From Microvelia longipes (taxonomy: Eukaryota > Arthropoda > Insecta > Hemiptera > Veliidae), in contig JACMZG010000008.1 in assembly GCA_018340805.1 (NCBI GenBank), positions 12,321,742-12,385,741 of the forward strand: a stretch of DNA of 64,000 bases, in the 5' to 3' direction. This document shows positions 1 through 13,170 of the stretch, piece by piece; the stretch's first letter is position 1, and each line of letters begins with the position of its first letter. The notes under the pieces were generated by a model that worked only from the letters and a program-made list of their open reading frames with translations, did no database searches and was not told where the DNA came from. A program made the position numbers and the translations under genes.

Positions 1-582
1 AATTCATATAATCAGCTACGTGTGGTTATATAATCACCTTAGGTTTATTAAATGGATATTAGTGGTTTATTATAAATCTACCAAGGACTCATTCTTTTAA
101 CCATTCAATATTTAACTCTTTTATTAAAAACATTAAAAAATTTTTTTTTAACAACAAAAAAGTTAATGTATTTGGATAAAAACGCGTTCTTTTAAGTGCT
201 TTATCTTAAATTTTTTAGAACACCAAACTTTGTCAGTAGATAATGCATTGTAATCAAGGATTTAATACATTTTGTTGGATTGATACATTTAGTATTAATT
301 GGCGAGTACTATTTCAGATTTTTTGCATGCTAATAAAACGATAGATTAATTGTATATATTCAAGTTCAACAAATTCTATAAAACTATCTTTATAGCACTT
401 GTTTGATACACTAGAATATTATCAGTACCAAATAATGTTTCTTCCAAAACTTTTTAAAAATTCTAGTAAAGTTAACCATGCCTCTAGAACTCGAACTTAT
501 GAGCGAGTGCACCTTTACATATTAATTCGCGATAATAATTGCGCTATATTTGCAATATTTTATCAAAACAACTTTAATTACT

Positions 583-708
583 AGTCAAGAGAGTACTTAC
601 TAAAGCTGAACTCTAATTCGTGACCATACCGAGTTTGTGACGAGCAGTTGGGCGCAAGTGCTTCCAAGATTCAAAAAACTAATGGACGATCTCGAAAACT
701 ATGTTTTT
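583..708 (+). pseudogene. Damaged left-arm copy of the last E2 exon
   Basis: This reproduces 17266-17389 in reverse complement, including the stretch that encodes the end of the catalytic domain and the 'actatgtttt' at the stop. Several indels break the frame, and the intron acceptor present in the right arm is lost. It is part of the palindrome and not an independent gene. Confidence 0.85.
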
Positions 709-1029
709 ATCAAATAAACTAATTTTAATATCTCTTCGTTGTTTAGTTAAAATCTTAAAAAAATTAACTATAACTATGATCGAGTCTTTCAATTTTATTA
801 TGGTTCTACAAATTAATCTTATACACTAAACGATAGAAAAAATAATTATCAGTTATAATTTTAAAGCCAATTATGGTCAATTATTTTACTTAAAACAGTA
901 TCAGTAATGCAGGGCATAATAACACTAAAAAAAATAAAAACCCCTAGTTATTCGCCATTTAAACATACATAAAATGACCACTATATAAATGCATATTTCA
1001 GTAATAATTGATTTAAAAATTCTCCCTTA

Positions 1030-1560
1030 GCTTTTCTCCTAGTATTAGACGTATTCATAAACGTTTTTTGTAAACTAGATCCAGGTTTTTTCTAGCTTCA
1101 CTTCAGTTCTAGGTCAGAACGTCTTTTTTGAAATGCTAAATCTAGGTTTTTTCCTACGCTTTCCTGCTAGTCTAGGGTAATTTCAGTAAATCGTTTTTTG
1201 AATTAATTGCTAGTGTTTTTCCACTTCCTTCTAGGTCTAGTGTATTCGAGAACGTTTTGAAATTCTATATCTTATGGTTTTTCCTAGCTTCTTTCAGGCT
1301 AGTGGTATGCAGTATAAACGTTTTTTGTGAAATCTAATCTCGGTTTTCCTATGCTTTCCTTCTAGTGTTAGCTGGTATTTTAAGAAACGTTTTTGAAATC
1401 TATATTCTACGGTGTTTGCCCTAGCTTCCTTCTAGGTCACGTGTATTTTCAGAAACGTTTGTGGAAATCTTAATCTAGTTGTTTCCTACTTCCTTCTATT
1501 GTCTATTGGTATACAGAAACTTTGGAAATTTTCGTGTAGTTTCCTACTTTCTCCTTAAGA
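1030..1560 (-). repeat. Left-arm copy of the 63-bp minisatellite
   Basis: A degraded reverse complement of the array at 16430-16960, recognisable by repeated 'ccttctaggtctagtg'-like blocks followed by runs of T. Unit lengths vary because of indels that are absent in the right arm. Confidence 0.85.
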
Positions 1561-4500
1561 ATAGAGTGTGTATGAATTAGCGTTTTTTTAAACATTACCA
1601 CAACGTTGTTCCGTAGCCAGTTTCACCAGCTTTTTAAAGATCTGTTATCCAAGTAACAATTTTTCGAAAATTTATTTTTGTATAGATGCTAGCGCTGATA
1701 CAGATACGATCATTTTAGATTTTGCTTCAGCTAATACTGGAATTAAATTATTAATAATTTTGTTTTTTAAGAAAATTTTATTCAATACCGTACTGATGTC
1801 GTCTGATAGTAGGTTATTAATAAGGCATATTCACAACCTACCCTTCTCCATGGCTAATGCGTTCCTTATTTTGATAAAAAAAATAATAATTAAATAAAGT
1901 CGTCTGCATAATGCGTTATTATTTTATGAATTAAAAAAACGTTCGACAATGAAGACCCCATAAATTAACTCACAAGATATACAAAAAACTTGTATTTTTG
2001 GACGTTTTTTGAGGTTTATAAACCAGTCTTAACTCAAAAATAGCTCTACAAATGGGACCATAATTATGATGTCACCTCAAAGAGAGTTCAAGGTATTTTC
2101 CTAGCAAACAGGTTAGTTCCAAATTTGCCTCATTTAAGCTTCATTGGTACCGGCAAAAATTTTCAAAATTTTCATTCTTTTTGTCTATAATTTTTGGTAG
2201 CGCTATTTACACGCAGTTACAAACTTTTGATATACACATGTGCCTTATAGGAGAATTTCTACACTTTACACAAACTCCAATATTTGAACTTCAGGTTGTA
2301 TACGTTTCTTCGTATTTCAATTGAGTTTCATGTTATATTTATTATGAATGAGTTTTTATATATTATACCTTGTGACAATAATTATCTTTGAAGGTTAATT
2401 ACGATAATATTCACCTTCACCTCCCCTTTGCGCTTTGTTATCTAAATGTTTTTTCTAAAATTCCATTCTAGATTTTAACCTAAGTATTTCTAAAAGTATA
2501 ATAAATTGTATTAAGCTTATTTAAAAAAATTAATGAATAATATAGAATTATTTCTTTTCCACAAGTGTTAAGATTTATTGTTCATATTTTGAAAATATCA
2601 CTAGCATACAGCTACAAAGAAAGGAAACGCTTAACAATCTCTATAATATTATTCGGTTTCGAGAGATTAATCCCTCAAAATGCAGCCTGAACAATAACTG
2701 TATGTTGTCTTATATTTATTCTTGAATTGACATAATATTATTACGAGTATTCATACTCGCAACTTATTACTTTTGACTAGTATATGTAATAGTGGAAGGA
2801 CATCATTTTACTTTTAGTGTGTAATCTGTAGAATATACACTATAGTATTAGAGGACACTACTGATAACACGAAAGGCAGATTCACTGGTGCATTCCTTAA
2901 GTAATGCTGCCCCCCTAACAATATACAATTTTCTAAACAAAAGTTGAATATTGTCTAATATGTGTGTGTTTGTGTATGCCTTTGTGTATAGGTATGTATG
3001 TGATAGTCTTCTGTATTGTATGAATAGTTTTACCCTTGGGTGTAGCGCACATTAACACTCGAGTCAAAGGCGGATTTACCTCTTTGGGGCTATGCCCCTA
3101 TGAATTAAAATGTTAAATTTAGGGTTAGAAAGGGTTTTATTGTTAAATATGAATTTATCAATTAAATTAAAGCTTAATAGCATACAAAGAGCAAGAGCAT
3201 ACGTCAGTCTAAGTCAATTGAGACAGGTATATCAACTCAATGTGACCATCTATATTATGTCAGCAATATATATTATATATTATGTCAGCAATATTAATTT
3301 AACCATATTTAATATCAGTAGAGCCAAGTAAAAATCAAACAATTTAATTTAAACATCTCTGCTATACATAAGATTAGTTTATTTTTAAGGGAACTTCTAT
3401 TTTTAGATGTTGAATATTCTAAAAAAGTAAACAGCTTTTTATTCCTCCATGATATAATTGAATATACATAGCTAACTTTCGACTATAACGATCTGCTACG
3501 GTTTGTAGCAGACTCTATAGTAGCCGTGGCCTAAGAAAACGGCCAAGAAGAATTTGACTTCATCCACCGGCACTGATGATGATTCGTTGTTGTTCAAAGC
3601 TGCTATGTATTGAAGTTATATATTGAGGAATAAAAAGCTGTTAACTTTTATTAGAAATATTCCACATTCAATAAATTTTTGGATAAATAAAAAAAAGTTT
3701 AAAAAATGGCCATATTTATATTTCGTCATTTTTTCATTCATCATTTCCACTCTTTGACATAAATCAGCAATAACCTTTTGTTTAGCATATATTTTTTTCC
3801 AAAAATGATTTAATAAGATATAAATTATGACATAAATTATTCATTTAATACTCATTAGCGAAGTCTCTTGTCTTTCAAAATGTCAAGGCCGTAAAAAGTT
3901 CAAAAGAAGTTCAAAAGGTAACGACAAAAATAACATAAAACAACAATCACAAAAATCGTATTATTGTAACACAAATAAGAGTAATTGAGTTTTATTAATT
4001 TTAATAATAACCATTTAAATAAAATTTCGCGACTTATTAATAAAACAAATTTTAATTGATAAATATTTTAAAATGTAAAAATAAAATTAAATGGAAAAGT
4101 TAATAAAGGATGACATAAATTACAACAATAATTATTCAAATACATTCTTCCCATTTATTTGTAATATTAGTATTATCCTTGTAAATTTGCTAGCTGGTGG
4201 CGCATCTAAGGATTTTTTTTAATAATAAAAAAATGTTAACTATTCACCTGTTTGAGTTTAGTTAGATTTACAACCTTGGTGAATCAACAGATTATATTGT
4301 TCGAGTGGAACTGATGATGATCTTTAGAATGTGTTTAAGCGAAATATTAGTGTTCCTTGTTTTTATTTATATATCTAATGGTAAGTTTATTTTAATAATT
4401 CGAAACATTTTTATAAAAATATAAATAAAGTAAATTATAAGCAACAGGAATGAACATGCGTTAAAAGTAAATGCTATTATTTTATTATAAATAAGTACAT

Positions 4501-4861
4501 ATTTAGTACATTAGAGACTATTTTACATGAAACTATTGATTAATAAAAAATTACATAAAAAATTAAAAGTTACATGAAAAAATTAAAAAACAGGATGCCA
4601 AAAATGGATCTAAGCTTGGGTATGTATGTTTTATTTTTCAAATTTCTCGACAACTATAGTAGGCAACGTCGTCATTGAAGTATTTTTAGACAGAATATTC
4701 TAAGTATCAATAACAATCTGTTTTGTAAAAGTACTTTTTAACTAAAATTTATTTGAGTGTACTATAATTTCAGACTGTGTGTTCAAATATTAAACACAAA
4801 CAGTGTTCAAAAATATTAACAAGCTGAAATATTTATGCACGTTAGTAGAAAGAAAAATCAT

Positions 4862-4900
4862 TTGTTATATATATAATATATATATATATTATATATATAT

Positions 4901-4934
<34 letters not shown>

Positions 4935-5097
4935 ATATGATAATGAAAAGGAAAGTACTTAGCGTACGTAAATAATAATGGTAAAATAACAGGTGACTGG
5001 GAGTCACCTGGGAACCTCCCGCTAATCTCTAAACTCCTACAAACTCTCATTTTTTACCTCCTGTAAGTTATTATTATTTTACTATTATATTAATATA

Positions 5098-5137
<40 letters not shown>

Positions 5138-5149
5138 TATATATATATC
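4862..5149. repeat. AT microsatellites in left-arm intron 1
   Basis: Two (AT)n tracts, about 4866-4934 and 5095-5149, lie either side of a short unique stretch. They mirror tracts at about 13124-13200 and 12926-12981. Confidence 0.9.
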
Positions 5150-6810
5150 CCATTAAAAAACCCTGTTATTGGATCGCCTTATAAAACTCTATCAGCTGCA
5201 CCTTAACCTTGTTTTGGCAGGTCCAAGTGAATTGCCAGCAGAACAGGCGGTGGCGATTCGTCACAGTGCGATGCATATCTAGAGTGCGGGATGATATGGC
5301 GAGAACAAGTTGCCCTGATGGAATGGTGTATGCTCCGGAAAGATATCGCTCGTCTTACCCTTGTGTGTTCCCTCAGGAAACGGATTTGCTCTACAAGACC
5401 TAATCTACGTGAGTAAAAGATTTGCAATGTTAACACTTGGACACATATAACTTAAATTACAAAAAAATTATTTACGTACCAAGGAGGAAACAGAGTCATT
5501 ACGCCCGGTTTTTTTATTCTGTCCTGAGGCGTAAGCCGAGGGAACCATTAATTATTTTAAACCCAGAGAAATAGCCAAGAGGTTTACAGGGATAGTTCCT
5601 GAGGCGAAGCCGAGGAATCAGCAAGTTTACCCCCAAGGAGTAGCCGAGAAGAAAATTAAAGAGGAGTGCTATGACTATTTACTCCCGTGATATACAAAAA
5701 ATTTTCCTCTATGAGGAAGCAAATTATATCATTATAATACTTGCATTTTACTACATTTATTAATGTACATAAAGTTTTGCTTAATTTAAAATCTTTAACT
5801 ACTAAACCACTATACAACACTAAATACTCATGAAAATTGTTATTTACTTGCAGAAATGAATAAATAATAGAAACAAACCACACATAAATAAAAGAATAAG
5901 GCTATTGGCTTGATTCTTAGATAATACTAATATAGAAGAACATAGACCGTTAACACAATGAAATTCCTCTTAAAATCACGAAAGCCGGTTTACTGGTGTT
6001 TTAAGTAGGGGTACCACCCTAACAAAAAAACTTTGTTTTATAAATGTGTCATAAATATCCAAAGATGAAGATAGATCATAAGGAGCAAATATAATAACTT
6101 TAAAACTCTGCTTAGTATTTAATATAATCGGTCTTAGATACCAAAAGGGTAGCGGAATACGAGAATCTATGTTTAGTTGCAAGGAGTTAACACTCTATTA
6201 TTTAAGATCCTAAAGCTGAGGATAATAAAAAGCTTTCAACGAGTCTATAGCTGCTCCAGCTTATGGAAAAAAAGACTGGGCTCGCAAATTGCTTAGTGGC
6301 AAAAGCGAAAACAATAAAATATTGTTTTTATTTTTAACAAACGTGAGACAAGGAATATAATATATATTCCTAATAGAAACCCTTGTGCCGGAGTGTTTAA
6401 CGATAGTCTGTATAGAGACGATTATGGTTTTGCTATTCTAGAACCAGCTCAGCCATCAGCAGAATGTCCTCACCAGTTCGGAATGTGGACTAGGAGACCT
6501 AATAACTGTGGTAAATTTCATGACGTGTTCTCACGGCAGGAGTTATATAAAGATTGTCCTGAAGGGCTCGCATACAATGAAATAGCAAGGTGTGACTGCC
6601 CGATCTTGTTGAATCTTGCAACGCTGAAGGTAAAGTTAATGTGTTACCTGATGATTTAAAATAGATTTTATGATTTTTATGAGAAAGACTATTATATCAG
6701 GATCCTCCAATTCCAAATTTGATTTTACTTTGCTTACCTCTACATAGGGTAGATTATTTTAGCATACATGACTGGGAAATTTAAATATGGGAAGGATGTG
6801 GAATGGTCAT

Positions 6811-6888
6811 ATTATATAATATATATATATTATATTATAATATATATATATATATAAATATAATATATATAATATATATATAATTATA

Positions 6889-6923
<35 letters not shown>

Positions 6924-6931
6924 AATAATAT

Positions 6932-6983
<52 letters not shown>

Positions 6984-7668
6984 TATATATTAATATATAT
7001 CTTTGATACTACCGAGTTTTGCAAACATGAATAGTTGACACAATATAATTTGCGAGAAAAACCAAGGAAATGCAATGTAATCTGGACTGTTCCATCATTC
7101 GCATTCGCATACTTGATGGCTCGACATAATGTCATGTCCCACTCTGTTCGTTACGTCAACTCATCAGGCGCCGACAGAGCCTGAACTCACTCTGACCTCA
7201 ATTAATTCCGAAGAATATAATTGAAGTACTTACCAGAGACGACGGTGCTCTCTTACCGCCACATGCATGGCAAGCAAAACATAATCATTTTTGATACTAC
7301 CGCGAGTTTTGCAAAACATGATAGTTGACACAATATAATTGGCGAGAACACAAGGAAAATGTAACAAGCAAATGCCAATGCTACATCTGGGAACTGTTCC
7401 ATCATTCGACATTCGTCGAATGTTCTGTTCCATCATTCACATTCGCGCCCTGAGAGTTAGACGTAACGAAACAGAGTAGGACATGACATCTATGTCGAGC
7501 CATCAAGTATGACGAATGTCGAATCATTGCATTTGCTTGTTACATTTCCTTGGTGTCTCTCGCACAATATATTGGTCATATATATATTATATATAATATA
7601 TTAATATATATAATATATATATATATATATAAATATATATATATTATATATAATATATATATTATATT
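6811..7668. repeat. AT microsatellites around a foldback repeat, left arm
   Basis: Long (AT)n tracts at about 6815-6998 and 7578-7668 enclose a repeat that contains 'tactaccgagttttgcaaa' and a second copy of it. The whole block mirrors 10429-11224 in the right arm. Confidence 0.85.
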
Positions 7669-8997
7669 CCATTTAGAGCTTTGCGGCTAATCAGGATAAC
7701 CCCAGCAGAAACCAACTTGGTGTGTGGCTACCATTACACTTTGGCCAACGTATAAATTTGCCACATTTGTTTGAAAAAACCATGGATTTACCCAGGCATC
7801 TACAACGTCAAGATCAGGATTTCCTGATTTTATCAAAACTATTGGATACATTAACATCCAATTACCTAAAGCTAGAGACCTCGTCTAACTTAGGACACTT
7901 TTTCTTTTTAAACATTACCCAGAGGTGTGCATCTGAAACGTCCACCCTGCAGAAATATTTAAAATACAAGTATATAATGGTAGTAGTAGTATAGGTAAGT
8001 AGTATATGGTAGTATGTTATAGTAATATATAGAAACAATATAATTTAGAATTACTTTTTTTCCTTTAAATTGACTTTAAAGAAAAAATGGTTGGATCTAA
8101 AAATGTTACTTTAAAATTTTTAGGACTTAAAACAATTGTCTCTACAATCGGAGTTTATAAAGAATGATAATGATTTTCACAGATATCTTGGATTCTCGTG
8201 TCCGCCAACAACTCCGAACCATATTGGAAGAAGGCAATACACCTATTTCAGATCACCCCCGTGTGACAGATTCTTTATATGTATATCTGGAAGACGAGTT
8301 ATTGATCTGTCCCGGCGAAACATTATTGATTCAGAAGTAATGCTTGTTTGCCAGAGCAGAATGTTACTTCTTGGTAAGTTATTTTGAAGTTTACTTTATC
8401 CTTTCCTTGGAATTGTGATCTGCAATCGATGCGACCACTCAAAGAGACCAAAACTTAAATAGTTCGTTCTATAAGAAACAAGAAGCCTGATTTTGTGAGA
8501 GTATGTTGTGAACTATATACATAGCAGGTATATTGTAAAAATACAGCCCATCTATACGCTTTTGAATTGTTTGCGGGTTCCACTTTTGGTTGGTTAATTG
8601 ACGTCACAACTATTCATAAACAATAGGGTTCAGGACATTAACTAGATTGATTTTTGCACCAAAGTTTCATTTCGATTTAAGAAAAGCGTTTGAAAGTATT
8701 GTGCTATAGAAACGTCTGGACACAAAAATCTCATTTGTAATAAAAGGATATAAGATTTTTAAAGTGGCCGATAGACGTGTAAATCTACAAAATTCATATC
8801 CATAATAAAAAACCCTTAACATTTATGCCTCGCCAAACCATTTAATACATAAACAAATTCTAATTGTTATGTTGATTTCAGCTATGGGGATCAGTTGACA
8901 GAGTCAAAATCTCCAGCCTACCAGACTTCTCTACAAAATCAAAAACTCCTTTAATGCTGTACCCTAATACCAATTCTACGGTTGAATTATAATAGAA

Positions 8998-9044
8998 CAA
9001 AGCCTGTGCGCTTTTAATATGCTATCAATTTTATTAATGTCATA
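8998..9044. other. Palindrome axis and spacer
   Basis: About 50 bp that do not pair cleanly between the two arms. On either side the arms match: 'ttctacggttga' on the left pairs with 'tcaacgtagaa' on the right. The CPAP3 stop codon ends at 9045, directly on the edge of this spacer, so the 3' untranslated region of that gene is not visible. Confidence 0.8.
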
Positions 9045-10419
9045 TTATATCAACGTAGAAAGGTATAGGTAAGCATTAAAGGAGTTTTGATTTTGTAGAG
9101 AAGTCTGGTAGGCTTGGAGATTTTGACTCTGTCCAACTGATCCCCCATAGCTGAAATCAAACATAAACAATTAGAATTTGTTTATGTATTAAATGGTTCT
9201 GGCGAGGCATAAATGTTAAGGGTTTTTTATTATAGGGATATGAAATTATATTGTAGATTACAGTCTATCGGCCACTTTAAAAATCTTATATAGCCTTTAT
9301 TACAAATGAGATTTTTGTGTCCCAGACGTTTCTATAGACACAATAACTTTCAAACGCTTTCTTAAATCGAAATGAAACTTGGTGCAAAAATCAATCTAGT
9401 TAATGTCCTGAACCCTATTGTTTATGAAATATGTGTGACGTCATTAACCAACCAAAAGTGACCCCGCAAACAATTCAAAAGCGTATAGATTGGGCTGTAT
9501 TTTTAACACATATACTACTGCTATGTATATAGTTCACAAACATACGACTCTCACAAAATCAGGCTTCTTGTTTCTTTATAGAAACATAACTATTTAACAG
9601 ATTTTGGTCTCTTTGAGTGGTCGCATCGATTGCAGATCACAATTCCAAGAAAGATAAAGTAAACTTCAAAATAACTTACCAAGAAGTAACATTCTGCTCT
9701 GGCAAACAAGCATTACTTTCTGAATCAAATAATGTTCCGCCGGGACAGATCAATAACCTCGGTCTTCCAGATATACATATAAAGAATCTGTCACACGAGG
9801 AGGGTGATCTGAAATAGGTGTATTCGCCTTCTCCAAAATATGGTTCCGGAGTTGTTGGCGGACACGAGAATCCAAGATATCCTGTGAAAATCATTATCAT
9901 TCTTTACTAAAAACTCCGATTGTAGAGACAATTGTTTTAAGTCCTAAAAATTTAAAGTAACATTTTTAGATCCAACCATTTTTTCTTTAAAGTCAATTTA
10001 AAGGAAAAAAAGTAATTCATAAATTATATTGTTTTCTATATATTACTATAACATACTACCATATACTACTTACCATTATACTACTACTACCATTATACTA
10101 CTTGTATTTTAAATATTTCTGCAGGGTGGAACGTTTCAGATGCACACCTCTGGTAAAATGTTTAAAAAAGAAAAAGTGTCCTAAAGTTAGACGAGGTCTC
10201 TAGCTTTAGGTAATTGAGATGTATAATGTATCCAAATAGTTTTGATAAAAATCAGGAAATCCTGATCTTTGACGTTGTAGATGCCTGGGTGCAAAATCCA
10301 TGGTTTTTTCAAACAAATTATGGCCAAATTTATACTTGGCCAAAGTGTAATGGTAGCCACAACCACCCAAGTTGGTTTCTGCTGGGGTTATCCCTGATTA
10401 GCCGCAAAGCTCTAAATGG

Positions 10420-10463
<44 letters not shown>

Positions 10464-11094
10464 ATATATAATATAAAATAGACACAATAAATTGTGCGAG
10501 AGACACCAAGAAATGTAACAAGCAAATGCAATGATTCGACATCGTCATACTTGAATGGCTCGACATATGTCATGTCCTACTCTGTTCGTTACGTCTAACT
10601 CATCAGGGCGCCGAATGTCGAATGATGAACAGCAACATTCACGAATCGAATGAGGAACAGTTCCAGATGTAGCATTGCATTTGCTGTTACATTCCTGGTG
10701 TCTCTCGCTCAATTATATTGTGTCAACTATTCATGTTTTGCAAAACTCGGTAGTATCAAAATGATATATGCTTGCCATGCATGGCGGTAAGAGAGCACCG
10801 CTCGTCTGGTAAGTACTTCACATTATATTCGAATTAATTGAAGGTCAGAGTGAGTTCAGGCTCTGTCGCGCCCTGATAGTTAACGTAACGAAACAGAGTG
10901 GGAATGACAGTATGTCGAGCCACAAGTATGACGAATTCGAATGAGGAACAGTATCCCAGATGTAACATTGCATTTCCTTGGTGTCTCTCGCACAATATTG
11001 TGTCAACTATTCATGTTTTGCAAAACTCGGTAGTACAAATATATATATATATATATATATAATATATATATTATATATAAATATATAATATAAT

Positions 11095-11144
<50 letters not shown>

Positions 11145-13119
11145 TTATATATAATATATATATATATAATAATTAATATATAAATATATAATAGATATAA
11201 TATATATATATAAATTATATATATAATGACCATTTCCAACATCCTTCCCCCATATTTAACATTTCACCAGTCATGTGCATCTAAAATAATCTACCCTATG
11301 TAGAGGTAAGCAAAGTAAAAATCAAATTTTAAGGGAATTGGAGGAATCCTAATATAATAGTCTTAAATCATAAAAATCATAAAATCTATTTTAATATCAT
11401 CAGGTAACACATTAACTTTACCTTCAGCGTTGCAAGATTCAACAAGATCAGGCCAGTCACACCTTGCTATCTGTTCATTGTATGCGAGCCCTTCAGGACA
11501 ATCTTGTATATAACTCCTGCCGTGAGAACACGTCATGAATTTACCACAGTTATTAGGATCTCCTAGTCCATACATTCCGAACTGGTGAGGACATTCTGCT
11601 GATGGCTGAGCTGGTTCTAGAATAGCAAAACCATAATCGTCTCTATACAGACTATCGTTAAACACTACCCGGCACAAGGGTTTCTATTAGGAATATAATA
11701 TTATATTCCTTGTCTCACGTTTTGTTAAAAATAAAAACAATATTTTTATTGTTTTCGCTTTTGCCACTAAGCAATTTGCGAGCCCAGTCTTTTTTTCCAT
11801 AAGCTGGAGCAGCTATAGACTCGTTGAAAGCTTTTTATTATCCTCAGCTTTAGGATCTTAAATAATAGAGTGTTAACTCCTTGCAACTAAACATAGATTC
11901 TCGTATTCCGCTACCCTTTTGGTATCTAAGACCGATTATATTAAATACTAAGCAGAGTTTTAAAGTTATTATATTTGCTCCTTATGATCTATCTTCATCT
12001 TTGGATATTTATGACACATTTATAAAACAAAGTTTTTTTGTTAGGGTGGTACCCCTACTTAAAACCACCAGTAAACCGGCTTTCGTGATTTAAGAGGAAT
12101 TTCATTGTGTTAACGGTCTTATGTTCTTCTATATTAGTATTATCTAAGAATCAAGCCAATAGCCTTATTCTTTTATTTATGTGTGGTTTGTTTCTATTAT
12201 TTATTCATTTCTGCAAGTAAATAACAATTTTCATGAGTATTTAGTGTTGTATAGTGGTTTAGTAGTTAAAGATTTTAAATTAAGCAAAACTTTATGTACA
12301 TTAATAAAATGTAGTAAAATGCAAGTATTATATGATATAATTTGCTTCCTCATAGAGGAAAATTTTTTGTATATACCACGGGAGTAAATAGTCATAGCAC
12401 TCCTCTTTAATTTTCTTCTCGGCTACTCCTTGGGGGTAAACTTGCTGATTCCTCGGCTTCGCCTCAGGAACTATCCCTGTAAACCTCTTGGCTATTTCTC
12501 TGGGTTTAAAATAATTAATGGTTCCCTCGGCTTACGCCTCAGGACAGAATAAAAAACCGGGGCGTAATGACTCTGTTTCCTCCCTTGGTAAAATAATTTT
12601 TTTGTAATTTAAGTTATATGTGTCCAAGTGTTAACATTGCAAATCTTTTACTCACGTAGATTAGGTCTTGTAGAGCAATCCGTTTCCTGAGGGAACACAC
12701 AAGGGTAAGACGAGCGATATCTTTCCGGAGCATACACCATTCCATCAGGGCAAAGCTTGTTCTCGCCAACTCCATCCCTGCACTCTAGATATGCATCGCA
12801 CTGTGACGAATCAGGCCACCGCCCTGTTCTGTCTGGACAATTCACTTGACCTGCCAAAACAAGGTTAAGGTGCAAGCTGATAGAGTTTATAAGGCGATCC
12901 AATAACAAGGGTTTTAAAGGGATATATAATAATATATATATATTATATAATATTATATATATATTTATATTATATATATAATAGAAAAATATAATAACTT
13001 ACAGGAGTAAAAAAATAGAGTTGTAGGAGTTTAGAGATTAGCGGAGGTTCCCAGGTGACTCCAGTCACCTGTTATTTTACCATTATTATTTACGTACGCT
13101 AAGTACTTTCCTTTCATTA

Positions 13120-13170
<51 letters not shown>

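Larger units (their letters stand above)
1..8997 (+). repeat. Left arm of giant palindrome
   Basis: This stretch is the reverse complement of about 9045-17942, read outward from an axis near 9020. Paired landmarks include the window start with about 17942, the signal-peptide exon (4314-4380 with 13676-13742), an element copy near 5976-6190 with 11881-12100, and the innermost exon (8882 with 9150). Similarity is near perfect around 4314-4600 but drops toward position 1, where single-base indels and substitutions are frequent. The arm reaches the window edge, so it may continue or be the end of a contig. The content is a damaged copy of the right arm; no independent gene is seen here. Confidence 0.95.
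4314..8997 (+). pseudogene. Frameshifted copy of the CPAP3/obstructor gene
   Basis: This is the left-arm copy of the gene at 9045-13742. Blocks matching all five exons are present with their GT and AG sites: 4314-4380, 5221-5408, 6442-6629, 8183-8373 and from 8882. Exon 1 is identical in length (67 nt), but the middle exons measure 188, 188 and 191 nt against 195, 195 and 202 nt in the right arm. The small deletions shift the frame in all three chitin-binding domains. Preserved splice sites with a deletion bias point to sequencing error in a mirrored copy more than to slow decay, but an old duplication cannot be excluded from sequence alone. Confidence 0.9.

Noticed and set aside
1..300. Telomere or contig-end repeat at the window edge
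   Set aside because: No TTAGG-type or other terminal array is visible; the edge is ordinary intron-like sequence of the palindrome.
399..584. 61-codon plus-strand frame near the window start
   Set aside because: It is the mirror of the intron sequence beside the last E2 exon (17390-17530) and has no independent support.
11003..11242. 79-codon minus-strand frame
   Set aside because: Encoded almost entirely by an AT microsatellite (Ile/Tyr repeats).
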